Source: a virus
IMG/VR virus record: IMGVR_UViG_3300042695_001683
Coordinates: 1 to 27,296 of that record
DNA length: 27,296 nucleotides
Reading direction: 5' to 3' (one strand)
Positions 1-8,429 of the stretch are shown here, one piece after another (the first letter of the stretch is position 1; every line of letters begins with the position of its first letter). The notes beneath the pieces are model-generated. The model was not told the DNA's origin. It saw only the letters and a program-made list of their open reading frames with translations, and made no database searches. A program made the translations under genes and the position numbers.

Positions 1-204
1 TACACCCCGCGCGAACCCCTTTACTCCTCTATACCCAAGGGCCCTTGCTTGACCCTTCTGTTCATGCACAGAAAAAGAAATAGTGTTCATACTCTCTAGT
101 GGAGTGAAGTATTGGTATTGCCCGTGAGGACAAATGAACACCTTACAATCCGCACCAGAAAATGAGTACCGCGGCTTGATGTATGTAAGTGGAGATTCGG
201 CCAT
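1..204 (-). CDS. Tail tube-like protein, paralogue 2 (partial, cut by window edge)
   Basis: This open frame of 68 codons starts at ATG 204 and runs off the left edge without a stop, so only the N-terminus is seen. AGGAG lies 6 bases before the ATG. It matches the first part of the complete neighbour at 273-968: both have Y-S-x-FSG-x-D-x-K near the start, then an IS[FY] strand, an E-K pair, and G-[YR]-R-x-V-x-x-[FL]-[AS][FR]-G towards the end. I infer two tandem copies of a tail tube or related tail protein downstream of the sheath, the usual place for tube genes in contractile phages. A terminator hairpin separates the copies, so this one may be made at a different level. The paralogy is well supported; the tube role is inferred from position. 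Confidence 0.7.
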   Translation of the reverse strand, partial: MAESPLTYIKPRYSFSGADCKVFICPHGQYQYFTPLESMNTISFSVHEQKGQARALGYRGVKGFARGV

Positions 205-216
205 TCTTAACTCCTA

Positions 217-248
217 AAAGTAATGGAGGGCAGTTGCCTGCCCTCCAT
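217..248 (-). terminator. Rho-independent terminator between tube-like paralogues
   Basis: On the minus strand a perfect 10-bp stem (ATGGAGGGCA with TGCCCTCCAT) closes a 6-base loop and is followed by TACTTTT. It starts 25 bases after the stop of the 231-residue tube-like gene and ends just before the SD of the next gene. The T tract is short, so it may act as a partial terminator or attenuator. Confidence 0.7.
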
Positions 249-272
249 ATTAGGTCCTATCTAATTGATTAT

Positions 273-968
273 CTAGGCTCTGCTGGGCCCTACCGGATCA
301 GGCTCAAACCCACCATAGGTACCACCAGCGAGTGGCTTCCAGGAGCCCATCTTCTGCCAAGGCAGAATGGTCCTGCAAACGTACGTCATCTGGTTCTCGA
401 TAACGATATCATCGATAGAGAAGCCGGAGCCCTCATTCAAGATCTCGATACCGTAGATACGCATAGTAGCGGCGTTGCCGTACTCGTTAGCGGCCACAAT
501 GACAACGTCGAACGGAGGAAGCTGGTCGACGTATACTGCGTTGCTAGCAACGAAGCTATCGCTCAGGTCGTTCGGGTTGAAAACAGACGCTGGCTGGTTA
601 ATGTCCAGCACAGCATTGGTCGCAGAGTTGTAATCAATGGCGTTCAAAGAGTCAGGATTGGCGAAAAGCTCGTCCTTGTCCAGAATCACCTGAGCGGTGT
701 TGAATGCGCTCTCTTTGTACAGCATGTGCTCGTCCATCATCAGAGTGATGATAGTGCCAGCGATACCACGCTTGCCCCTGGAGAAGGACAGAGGGTCAAC
801 GCGACCCATTACATAAGTCGGCGCCTTCTCACGCTGAATAGCATACGAGATGCCCTGCAGAGTGCCAAGAGGCTGACCGTTTACAACGGCTTTAATGTCA
901 CAGCCGCTGAAGGACGAATAAGTCCTAGAAAGATCTAAAGCTGAAGTATTGCCTGGAGATGTGGCCAT
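273..968 (-). CDS. Tail tube-like protein, paralogue 1 (231 aa)
   Basis: The gene sits directly downstream of the sheath gene with an 10-base gap and an AAGGAG site before ATG 968. The protein is of the mixed beta type expected for a tube subunit, with an FSGCDIKAV strand near residue 21, an alternating G-I-S-Y-A-I strand near residue 40 and a GKRGIAGT segment near residue 66. Tube genes follow sheath genes in many contractile phages, and the next gene is a diverged copy of this one. I see no signal peptide or enzyme motif. The tube role is inferred from synteny, size and duplication, not from a decisive motif; a tail-associated protein with a tube-like fold is the main alternative. Confidence 0.6.
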   Translation of the reverse strand: MATSPGNTSALDLSRTYSSFSGCDIKAVVNGQPLGTLQGISYAIQREKAPTYVMGRVDPLSFSRGKRGIAGTIITLMMDEHMLYKESAFNTAQVILDKDELFANPDSLNAIDYNSATNAVLDINQPASVFNPNDLSDSFVASNAVYVDQLPPFDVVIVAANEYGNAATMRIYGIEILNEGSGFSIDDIVIENQMTYVCRTILPWQKMGSWKPLAGGTYGGFEPDPVGPSRA

Positions 969-978
969 TGTTTACTCC

Positions 979-3291
979 TTAGTCTGGGGAAATGGTCATA
1001 GTGACAACGATGGTCTCAATGCTGTACGGAGGCTTGATAGTAAGCGCTACGTTCAGGTTCCCAGCCACACGATCAACAGCGGTGTAGCTGATTCTGCAAG
1101 CAGAACCCCTGCTGTAGCCGCGGTTTGTCATCTCCCTGCAGAACTGGTCAAGCTGAGCCTGGAAAGACATCAGCACTGCGTTAGTAAAGGACTGGCCCTG
1201 GTAAGGACGTCCGATCTCACGGATACCCTGCATGTGGAAGTTAACACAACGAATGGTGGAAAGACGAGTGTAGTCGGAAGAAGGATGCGCGGCGGTCTTG
1301 CAAACACCGAAGGTTCTACGGCCAGGAGTTCCTTCCTGAGGCTTCACAAAGACGATACGAGCATCAGCGAGCTCGGCCTGGATCGCAACCGGGATTAGGA
1401 TGTTTCTAAAGTCTACAGTCTCAGGAAGCATGCCATTCTCGCCGATGGCCTCCACGTTGGGAGCAAGGGAGAAAACCTTCGCCATGAAGTAACGCGAAGC
1501 AGGAGCCTTGTAACCGGTGCCGCCATTCCAACCACTGACGGTCGTACCCCAAGAGCAGTTAACAAAGATGTGCTTGCCAATATCAACTGGCTTCCTACGG
1601 GCATCGAGAGCTTCGTCAGCATCAGAGATACCATAAACGTACTTGCCGGCGTTAGGAAGACTTAGGCCCTTGGTAAGGATGAGGCCGCCATAAGCTAGAC
1701 CATCGTTCGAACCAGGATCCGTCAGCAAGTGGTTACGGTAACCACGACCGGAGATAGCCTTACCGGAGATCAGCTTGTGACCCAGGACACCAGTGCCGTT
1801 GTCGCTTAGAGCGTCAACGAACTTCTCTACACCAGAGATGGTGTACTCGGGAGCACTGCCAAGGTACCTGCGGATAGCCGAAGCGCTGTAGTTGGTGGGC
1901 TCCTTGAAGTCGATGATGCCAAGGCAATCCTGCCAACGAACAGACGCTAGGTAGGCAGCAGAAGCAAGCTGGTGAGCAAAGTTAACCTCGCGCAGCTGGA
2001 CATCGGTAGCAGCATCGAACTTGTCGGACACCACTTCGGGAACAGCATCGCCAGTCAGATCCTCATGCGTGAGGACATGGCCACCAGCTCCACCAGTCAG
2101 GTGAGTGCGGCTGAGCGCAGTCACGACAGTCGTACCGCTACCAGAAACAGAAGACTCTAGAAGGGTGTCTGCCGCGACACCATTAGCTAGCGTGAATGCA
2201 GCTAGAGCATCATTAATCGCCGCCACTACATCAGTAGCAGTCGAAGTACCAACCACACACTCTACGTAGACAAGAAGACCAAAATCAGTCTCGCTAACAG
2301 TAACGTCGATCGCAGCACCGTTCACTACTTGAAGCTCACAAGCGTTGCCGCCGATACCGTCCTTAAGGGCAGAAACAACAACTGCACCATGAGTGATAGA
2401 AGCATTGTCAGGCTCAGCCAAAGTCGTAAAGTAATCGTTGGTGTCTGTAAAGTAAGTGTAGCACTCACCCTGATACACGTACTGCCATACATACCCAAGC
2501 TTGTCATTAGCTTCGCCAGCAACAGGCAAACCCTTCCAGAAGGCGCCGTAGTCCAACTCGGTGTCAGCAACGTTAGCATCATCGATATGCACACCAACGG
2601 GGATTAGACCAGCAGCATCACGGTAGGAAAGATTTAGGTAGGCAGTGTTGAGCGCGGCATACTTCTCTACAAGAGAAGCAGAAGAGCCGTCATCACCAGC
2701 TACACCAGCAAGGACAGTGACACCATCAGCAAATGGATCCCCATCAGTAATCATATCTGCGACATTCACAGCAGTAGAGGGGGAATCAAAATCGTTAGCA
2801 GTAAGAGCCACGGAGAACTCTTCCAGGCCAACTACATCGAAACCACTATTGTCGGTAGTTAGTAGCTCGGAGCTATCGAACACCCACTCTTCCTCGACAG
2901 TGTCGTAAATAGCGAGGCGGTTCAAACCACCCGAGTTCTCTACGAACAGAGCGTAGCGAGAAAGAATGTCACCATCACGAAGAGAAGGAGTGATCGAGAT
3001 CACTTCATCGCCGTTAGTGATAGTAATGAGACCAGCACGCCCGCCAGTACGCATGAGAGCAATGTTGTCTGCTCCACCGGCAACCAATTCATAGGCCGCC
3101 TGCATGAGCGTAGAGGTAACACCGAACTTGTTCTCAGCAAGAGACAAGTTGCTTACCTGGTAGATAGAGCCGGTCGGTCCCTCGGAAGCCGGTCCAAGAA
3201 CCAGAATGCGGCTCTGAGTAGCAGTACGGGTAGCACCAAAGCTTTCCGTGTAAGCTGCCACAACTCCGCCGAGTGAATCAAAAGTTGACAT
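979..3291 (-). CDS. Contractile tail sheath protein (770 aa)
   Basis: This protein should polymerise around the tail tube and contract to drive the tube through the host envelope. The N-terminus (GGVVAAYTESFG, residues 8-19) is typical of phage sheaths. The C-terminal part, about residues 600-770, is also sheath-like: W-x-x-T-V-S-G-W-N-G, then FRNILIPVAIQAELADARIVF, then a closing I-x-P-x-x-x-I-E-x-I-x-V-T-M-T-I strand that would hand over between neighbouring subunits. At 770 residues it is longer than minimal sheaths; the middle (about 120-450) is rich in Thr, Val, Ala and Asp and is probably the surface-exposed variable domain. AAGGAG precedes ATG 3291. Tube-like genes follow and connector genes precede it. 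Confidence 0.9.
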   Translation of the reverse strand: MSTFDSLGGVVAAYTESFGATRTATQSRILVLGPASEGPTGSIYQVSNLSLAENKFGVTSTLMQAAYELVAGGADNIALMRTGGRAGLITITNGDEVISITPSLRDGDILSRYALFVENSGGLNRLAIYDTVEEEWVFDSSELLTTDNSGFDVVGLEEFSVALTANDFDSPSTAVNVADMITDGDPFADGVTVLAGVAGDDGSSASLVEKYAALNTAYLNLSYRDAAGLIPVGVHIDDANVADTELDYGAFWKGLPVAGEANDKLGYVWQYVYQGECYTYFTDTNDYFTTLAEPDNASITHGAVVVSALKDGIGGNACELQVVNGAAIDVTVSETDFGLLVYVECVVGTSTATDVVAAINDALAAFTLANGVAADTLLESSVSGSGTTVVTALSRTHLTGGAGGHVLTHEDLTGDAVPEVVSDKFDAATDVQLREVNFAHQLASAAYLASVRWQDCLGIIDFKEPTNYSASAIRRYLGSAPEYTISGVEKFVDALSDNGTGVLGHKLISGKAISGRGYRNHLLTDPGSNDGLAYGGLILTKGLSLPNAGKYVYGISDADEALDARRKPVDIGKHIFVNCSWGTTVSGWNGGTGYKAPASRYFMAKVFSLAPNVEAIGENGMLPETVDFRNILIPVAIQAELADARIVFVKPQEGTPGRRTFGVCKTAAHPSSDYTRLSTIRCVNFHMQGIREIGRPYQGQSFTNAVLMSFQAQLDQFCREMTNRGYSRGSACRISYTAVDRVAGNLNVALTIKPPYSIETIVVTMTISPD

Positions 3292-3302
3292 ATTAAGACT
3301 CC

Positions 3303-4052
3303 TTATTCGTTAACATTATTGTAGATTCCGCCAGTAGCGAAGATGTTCTTAATCTCAGGTTCGATATCAATCTGAACTTCTGTCAAACGAACAAAGAACC
3401 TCAAGCATCGTTCATATACTGGCTGCCCTGCTGTAGTACGATAATTATCTGCACTTCTATACTCAAAGTAGAAACGCTCTACACCCGCTACCTTGAAGAC
3501 CCAAGCGTAGTTGACGAACAATCGCTCAAGCCATAAGGCTCTCTCACTTGCCACACTGGCAATTCTAGAATAGCAAGTGAATTCCACTACATGGTCAATG
3601 GGACGGGTTTTAATTGAAAGAACTTTGTTCGGGAAATGTGGCGATCTAACTTCTCTGTGGAACATGCTTTCTCTTTGAGGTCTGCCTGTTCCGTTAGAGT
3701 CCATTTTCCCTGGTTCGCGTCTTACTAGCTTATGTGTGATCACTTCACCATCGAAATGAGCGAAGTCAGTATCTACGTAATCGCCAACCATCTTTACGTA
3801 TTTACTTGAGTCGTTTGAGCTTAGGCTTTGTCCGAACTCAATCAACTCTTCTGCTACTTCAAAGAACTTCTCTAGACTACATACCCCCTGTGGAGCGTAG
3901 TCTTTAGGATCAAATCCTTTTGGGCCGTTAAGGAAGACAGCGTTCTCGAGAGAGTTGACGCTCTTCCCTCCATCTACCAATGTTCCAATTACTACATCTC
4001 CTGCTAGGAGTGCAGCTTTTAGATTGGTTAGGGTTTTGGCTACTTCACTCAT
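3303..4052 (-). CDS. Connector or tail-terminator-like protein (249 aa), tentative
   Basis: Unrecognised by direct motif. It lies between a Zn-ribbon connector-type protein and the sheath, where head-tail joining and tail-terminator proteins are normally encoded. Residues about 110-235 hold alternating beta and helical segments, including a V-x-x-F-T-C-Y strand, an ERALWLERLFVNYAW helix and an R-F-F-V-R-L-T-E-V-Q-I-D strand, an arrangement that would suit a tail terminator. The first 100 residues are helical and may be an added domain. The start overlaps the upstream gene by 8 bases, indicating coupled translation. The role is inferred from context only. Confidence 0.45.
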   Translation of the reverse strand: MSEVAKTLTNLKAALLAGDVVIGTLVDGGKSVNSLENAVFLNGPKGFDPKDYAPQGVCSLEKFFEVAEELIEFGQSLSSNDSSKYVKMVGDYVDTDFAHFDGEVITHKLVRREPGKMDSNGTGRPQRESMFHREVRSPHFPNKVLSIKTRPIDHVVEFTCYSRIASVASERALWLERLFVNYAWVFKVAGVERFYFEYRSADNYRTTAGQPVYERCLRFFVRLTEVQIDIEPEIKNIFATGGIYNNVNE

Positions 4053-4650
4053 TTGGGTTTGTATTCCTTATTGCATCTTCGGCTCTACAGTAGACAGCGT
4101 AGTATTCTAGTCTGCCATTGTCTGAGCGCATCTCAGCAATCGTTTGAGGCTTATGTACCTCTTTTCTAATGAAAGAATTCTTGGTGGATGATAACTGAAC
4201 TTTTCCTTCTTCATCAAGACGAACCTCTACAATTTTGTCCCCATACTTGATTCCAACATCATATCTGAGGAAGAAGAGCTTGTAGTTTCCTTTGATGTTG
4301 CCAGATGGCATCCGGACATATGTGTCAGACTTCCCACCCTCGGATGAAGTGTACATTGCGTAGCCAATGTGCCATTCTTCATCCCAAAGAAATCCTTCTC
4401 CCTGACAATATACACAATCTCTTTTCCCTTGTCTGTGCGGATCGTTAACTGAGCACGTACAAAATACAGGTTCTCCGTTTTCTTGTCGGCGCATCCTACG
4501 AAGAATCATTGGATGCCCGTGACGAATCTTTTCTCCAATACCAAGAATGAGTTTATCAAACTCTTCTCTTAGATCGATTTCTCCAGTGAATGTTTTGGGA
4601 TCGATTGTTTTAGCGCCAGCCTTCTTAGGTAGGAGCGAAGGATGCTTCAT
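4045..4650 (-). CDS. Zn-ribbon virion connector protein (201 aa)
   Basis: Residues 64-86 form a four-cysteine cluster, C64-x-C66-x12-C79-x2-C82 followed by QGEG, resembling a DnaJ-type or rubredoxin-like zinc knuckle. The rest looks like a small beta barrel (strands at about 125-175) with a positively charged N-terminus containing an RRMRR run. Small Zn-ribbon proteins of this kind occur next to neck and head-closure genes in several large phages, so a head-tail connector role is likely but not shown. The ATG overlaps the upstream stop as ATGA, and its own end overlaps the next gene. Metal binding is inferred from the cysteine spacing. Confidence 0.5.
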   Translation of the reverse strand: MKHPSLLPKKAGAKTIDPKTFTGEIDLREEFDKLILGIGEKIRHGHPMILRRMRRQENGEPVFCTCSVNDPHRQGKRDCVYCQGEGFLWDEEWHIGYAMYTSSEGGKSDTYVRMPSGNIKGNYKLFFLRYDVGIKYGDKIVEVRLDEEGKVQLSSTKNSFIRKEVHKPQTIAEMRSDNGRLEYYAVYCRAEDAIRNTNPNE

Positions 4651-5735
4651 CTCCTTCTCCTAGGGGCAAACGGATACTCGTAAAGCCCATTATAGTTTAG
4701 GCGCTCTCTCATTCGTTCTCGTCCGTACTGATCGTAGGATGTGCCTCTCCCATTGACTGTTGGTAGCCCGTAGGGATCAAATGCTGGGTTCTCCCACAAC
4801 CGTCCAATCGCAATCCTGTCTGGAGATTCTTCGCCGGGCTTTGCTGTAACAGGCCCCAACCCTTCACCAGGTACGATATTGCCACCTGCGTTAACCACTC
4901 TCCACCACTCGCGCCTCTGGCTTCTGAGCCATTCCAAAGTATCCTTATCGACAGCAGCAGTAGTAAGCCCCCGCTTATCAATAACCAAATCCCCCAAAGC
5001 TTTCTTGCCAAGGCCGACAGTTTCAAGAGCATTGAGTAGGCCTCCTCCTGGCATTACGGCCAAGCGCAGGGCTGTATCATAGATACAGAATTTGGTTCTT
5101 GCCATTGAGAAATGAGCGTCTTTATAAGCATTGCCTTTGCTGATGAAGTCACATTCTTTAGATGACCAGTGAAGCATTAGAGCGATTGTATCGTCGGGAA
5201 AGGATTCGACCCATCGCCCAAGCTCCAACCTAACTAGATTGGGAGAACAATAAAGCGGAGAGTAGTTCGTAGTGAAGTATAGCTGCACATCTTCTTGAAG
5301 TACGTGCTCTGTAACAAGAGCCGTGATCTCTTTAGCTAGTTCAACAACGATCATCGTATTGTTGCCAATGTTTTGATTGTCAGCGTCTAGCCCAGCATTC
5401 ACTTTGAACTGCAAAAGCTCGAATGTATGTACTGAGTCAACCGTACACACCCAAACATCAAACCAAGTACCTTCAGCTGTTCCAGAGGGTACTTCATATT
5501 CAAGTTTATAGTAGCCGGTAGAGATACGAGTGGCAGCGAATGAAGAAGCCGCGCCCGAATAATCTTCCTCGCTAACGGCCAACTCAACTTCTTCATACAG
5601 AGCTTCTGGATCATACAAGTAAACATCTGGAAGACCATCAGGATCTTTCAGAGCCCCAGCATCATCCGTAAAAACAGCATAAAGAGTAATGGTGTCTCCA
5701 GCAGAACCTCCGGTTTGTCTATTGTAGAACATCAC
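4647..5735 (-). CDS. Neck or virion structural protein with N-terminal beta domain (362 aa)
   Basis: Not recognised as a named family. Residues 1-115 read as an Ig-like or jelly-roll beta domain (T-I-T-L-Y-A-V-F, S-T-G-Y-Y-K-L-E-Y, T-W-F-D-V-W-V-C strands). Residues 130-260 are mainly helical with many aromatic and charged residues, and the C-terminus is basic, ending in R-R-R-R. The beta-plus-helical-plus-basic layout and the position before the Zn-ribbon and sheath genes suggest a neck or adaptor protein contacting both the capsid exterior and DNA or the portal. It starts 7 bases after the preceding Ig-like gene and overlaps the next gene by 4 bases. Confidence 0.45.
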   Translation of the reverse strand: MMFYNRQTGGSAGDTITLYAVFTDDAGALKDPDGLPDVYLYDPEALYEEVELAVSEEDYSGAASSFAATRISTGYYKLEYEVPSGTAEGTWFDVWVCTVDSVHTFELLQFKVNAGLDADNQNIGNNTMIVVELAKEITALVTEHVLQEDVQLYFTTNYSPLYCSPNLVRLELGRWVESFPDDTIALMLHWSSKECDFISKGNAYKDAHFSMARTKFCIYDTALRLAVMPGGGLLNALETVGLGKKALGDLVIDKRGLTTAAVDKDTLEWLRSQRREWWRVVNAGGNIVPGEGLGPVTAKPGEESPDRIAIGRLWENPAFDPYGLPTVNGRGTSYDQYGRERMRERLNYNGLYEYPFAPRRRR

Positions 5736-5741
5736 ACCTCC

Positions 5742-6848
5742 TTAGAATTTGAGGATGAGCATATTACCATCCACTTCATATTCGTACCTTAACTGTTTAG
5801 GTTCGTATGTATTTTGGTAGTGCCCGTCTACGTGAGCCTTCCAGAGCTTCACTGTTTCTTCAGTGATTGTTTCTGGATCGATGTCTTCAGAGAAGTAAAT
5901 CTTGATAATCCTTAGCCCGTTACGCACGTTGTAAGACGTATGCTCGGGATCCATTTCTAAGACCTCCAGGTAGGTTGCCTCTGTCTCTAGGATCGTTTCT
6001 GGGACCGTAGAAGCGGGCACAGAGGGTTCCGTGGGTGCGGTGGTCCAACTCCCATCGTTAGTTGTGAAGCCGATAGAGAAGGAACCGGCCATTCTCTCCT
6101 TCTCATGGACGAAGAAAGTATACTCGTCATCTTCTACAAAGGAGGAGCCGCCAAACCTAACTTGGATCCCATCTACTAAATTCCTATATCTACGGGCAGT
6201 CATATTACCTGTACGAGCAGTACCAACTCCCCTAGACTCATACCACCACTTGTAAGTAGCTGTGCCTGGGTTACCATCTGTAGTCATCTTGATATGTAGA
6301 GTATCACTCCCTGTACCACTCCAAGTACCAGCTACATGGACTCTGCCATCTGTAGAGGCATTACTTGGATTTGGAACCACATCGTAAAGTGTGCGCGCCG
6401 ACACACCAACTAGCCCAGTAGACTCAGTATCCCCATTAATATACAGGGTATAAACCATCTCCGGAGCCAAGGCACCACCTTCAGGTACGATACTGACCAA
6501 CGAACCAAGCCGAGCAATATCTTCCCCAGCTCTATCAACTACAGAAGTATCTACAGGAGTACGAGTGGCATCTTCAGTATCGTACATCTGGAATGTAAAC
6601 TTCAGGGGTACTGTACCACTGAATCCAGGAGACTTCATAAAGTACTTGCCGTCACCCAACACCGGGGCCGTTAGAGTAGAAATGGCGGCGCCAACTACTC
6701 GATCGCGCACCTTACCAACCAAGATAACTGAAGACTTAAGACGCTCGGGATCTACCAAGTTAGAGAACGCAAGAACGATAGCTTCTCCTACCGGCACATT
6801 GCTGTCTCCGTCTGATGGGAAATTGTAAAGTAGTTCAGGTACAGCCAT
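5742..6848 (-). CDS. Ig-like (SbsA/Big_5-type) virion surface protein (368 aa)
   Basis: Two segments look like bacterial Ig-like domains of the SbsA (Big_5) type: residues about 7-45 (P-x-D-G-D-x-N-V-P-V-G-E-A-I-V-L-A-F-S then V-D-P-x-x-L) and the C-terminal 65 residues (G-L-R-I-I-K-I-Y-F-S-E-D-I-D-P-E-T-I). Such domains usually give phages surface projections for weak adhesion. The middle has many short beta strands and a GTWSGTGSDTLHIK stretch that could be a carbohydrate-binding-like sandwich. The final residues lack an obvious extra domain. It lies two genes after the major capsid gene and could decorate capsid or neck. The domain type is moderately sure; the location is inferred. Confidence 0.55.
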   Translation of the reverse strand: MAVPELLYNFPSDGDSNVPVGEAIVLAFSNLVDPERLKSSVILVGKVRDRVVGAAISTLTAPVLGDGKYFMKSPGFSGTVPLKFTFQMYDTEDATRTPVDTSVVDRAGEDIARLGSLVSIVPEGGALAPEMVYTLYINGDTESTGLVGVSARTLYDVVPNPSNASTDGRVHVAGTWSGTGSDTLHIKMTTDGNPGTATYKWWYESRGVGTARTGNMTARRYRNLVDGIQVRFGGSSFVEDDEYTFFVHEKERMAGSFSIGFTTNDGSWTTAPTEPSVPASTVPETILETEATYLEVLEMDPEHTSYNVRNGLRIIKIYFSEDIDPETITEETVKLWKAHVDGHYQNTYEPKQLRYEYEVDGNMLILKF

Positions 6849-7033
6849 TAGATCTTACCCCTCAAGTCAATACGAAGAACCTCGGTCTCTTCATCAATGA
6901 CTTCTGAAATGCTAATTCCTTTAGCAATAGCCTTCTCTTGACGTTCAATCTGTTTCCCTTTTTCCACCAAGCGCATAATATAAGCAACCATCTCTTGATC
7001 GATTTTATCTTTGTCTTTGGCGTCAGAACTCAT
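6848..7033 (-). CDS. Small charged helical protein (61 aa)
   Basis: I place the start at ATG 7033 because AGGAGA lies 6 bases upstream; a longer reading from a TTG at 7048 would swallow that ribosome site. The product is highly charged, helical for residues 5-45 (K-D-K-I-D-Q-E-M-V-A-Y-I-M-R-L-V-E-K), then has a short strand. It follows a strong terminator after the capsid gene and abuts the Ig-like gene, so it may begin a separately controlled unit. Function unknown. Confidence 0.6.
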   Translation of the reverse strand: MSSDAKDKDKIDQEMVAYIMRLVEKGKQIERQEKAIAKGISISEVIDEETEVLRIDLRGKI

Positions 7034-7051
7034 TGATATCTCCTGCAAATA

Positions 7052-7075
7052 GAAAAAGGGGGACGAATCCCCCTT
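7052..7075 (-). terminator. Rho-independent terminator after the major capsid gene
   Basis: On the minus strand AAGGGGG, a 6-base loop ATTCGT, CCCCCTT and a T tract make a canonical terminator about 30 bases after the capsid stop codon. It would cap the very abundant capsid message. Confidence 0.85.
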
Positions 7076-7079
7076 AGTC

Positions 7080-7112
7080 TACAGTCTAGTTAGACTATCG
7101 TCTAGCTTAGAC
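7080..7112 (-). repeat. Two tandem GTCTA/TAGAC inverted repeats at the capsid 3' end
   Basis: Immediately around and after the capsid stop there are two small dyads, GTCTA-n2-TAGAC at 7084-7095 and GTCTA-n3-TAGAC at 7100-7112, followed by the terminator. They may add 3' stem-loops to the capsid mRNA. The stems are only 5 bp. Confidence 0.4.
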
Positions 7113-8399
7113 TACAGGAGTGGTGCTGGAGATCTCGCTAACCGAGACAGCCTCAGTGTGCACCGCACCATCCCAGTAGTTACGTACCGTGACAGCGTTC
7201 TTGATGACACCAACACCCAGACCCTCAACAGCCAGAGCGAAGCCGTAGCGCTCGCGCAGGCGTACGTTGATGATGTCGCGCTCGTAGTCGAACCACTCAG
7301 CCTTGGTCTCGCCCTCGTCCTCTAGCAGGAAGCCAACGTTGCCGCTGGAGACCAGGTAGATGTCAGAGAGACCAGTGGTGGAGTCGTAAGGAACCTCGGG
7401 GCAAGGAACAATCCTCAGGCCCTTGGGACCATAACCGGGGAGCACGGGAGCAGAGTTAGCCGCCCAAGCGATCGAGTTGAAGTCGCCGCTCGGATCAGCG
7501 CCGCTCGCAGCACCAATAGGAGTGACAAGACGACCACGAGCAGGACCCATAGCGCCCCAACCCCAGGGATCAAGAGGACCGGGGTTACCAGTCTTCTGAC
7601 CGAAGTAAGAGCCACCAGTCCCGTTCAAGAACAGGTTACGCATGACGGGATCATGCTCCCACATCATGTAGGTCATGGGGTGAACAAGAGCTACGTCATA
7701 GATATAGCCCTGCTCAGCGGAGTGACCGAGAGCCTTGAAGAGGTCGTCCATGACACAAGCGCCGTTCGCGGCCATATCCAACCCACGACCGCTTAGGACA
7801 CCAAACAGCGAGGAGGTAGGATCAGCGTTGTCGAACAGAGGAACACCCAGGCTACGAAGGAACGCAATAGCCTTACGCTCCTTGTGGCGCTTGAGGGCCT
7901 GGCTCATCATGCGCAGGTTGATACCCATCAGGTCCCAAGTAGAGTAGCGAAGAGCTTCCTCGGTGAAGGAGGCCTCAATACCGGACTTGCCGATAACGGC
8001 AGTCTGCATACCGCCACCCAGAGTGAACATCGCCTTGGGGTAGGTACCGCGCTCACCGACATCCGCAGCGTGGAATGCACCACCCAGCGCACCAGCGAGA
8101 ACCTGAGTCGTCATGCCCTTAGCAGCGACGCGGTTGAACATACCAGCAACCATCATCATCGGCTCTACGGGCTCACGCATCATGATCTCAATAGAAGAAG
8201 AGAGCAGAGGACGAATGTTAGAGCTGGAAACGGTGTCACGAAGGGTAGTGACTAGAGAGCCCCAATCAAGAGGAGTCTCCTCACCAGCCACGCGACCAGA
8301 GTTAGTAAAAGCATCGTATAGCTTCTTCGCATCTTCCTGGCTGTCCTCGTTAAAGGGCATGTCGCCAGCGTTGTCTCGAAGCTTAAGGTTGAAAGCCAT
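7107..8399 (-). CDS. Major capsid protein, HK97-type fold (430 aa)
   Basis: This should be the main head subunit. It lies in the standard place after portal, protease and one other head gene, has a strong AGGAG site before ATG 8399, and is followed by the strongest terminator of the module. Residues 1-75 are charged and could be the delta region removed or reorganised during maturation. Residues 105-150 look like the E-loop and start of the P-domain; a spine-type helix (LMGINLRMMSQALKRHKERK) follows at about 156-176. The late strand and helix pattern D-Y-E-R-D-I-I-N-V-R-L-R-E-R-Y-G-F-A-L at about 375-395 is typical of an HK97-fold C-terminus. The call rests on context plus these fold-like features. 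Confidence 0.8.
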   Translation of the reverse strand: MAFNLKLRDNAGDMPFNEDSQEDAKKLYDAFTNSGRVAGEETPLDWGSLVTTLRDTVSSSNIRPLLSSSIEIMMREPVEPMMMVAGMFNRVAAKGMTTQVLAGALGGAFHAADVGERGTYPKAMFTLGGGMQTAVIGKSGIEASFTEEALRYSTWDLMGINLRMMSQALKRHKERKAIAFLRSLGVPLFDNADPTSSLFGVLSGRGLDMAANGACVMDDLFKALGHSAEQGYIYDVALVHPMTYMMWEHDPVMRNLFLNGTGGSYFGQKTGNPGPLDPWGWGAMGPARGRLVTPIGAASGADPSGDFNSIAWAANSAPVLPGYGPKGLRIVPCPEVPYDSTTGLSDIYLVSSGNVGFLLEDEGETKAEWFDYERDIINVRLRERYGFALAVEGLGVGVIKNAVTVRNYWDGAVHTEAVSVSEISSTTPVV

Positions 8400-8429
8400 G
8401 GTTAATCTCCTAAACTTTATTGATATTGA

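Noticed and set aside
189-938. A 249-codon rightward frame.
   Set aside because: It lies antisense across the tube-like gene and a terminator, has no SD and reads as unstructured composition; it is a shadow frame.
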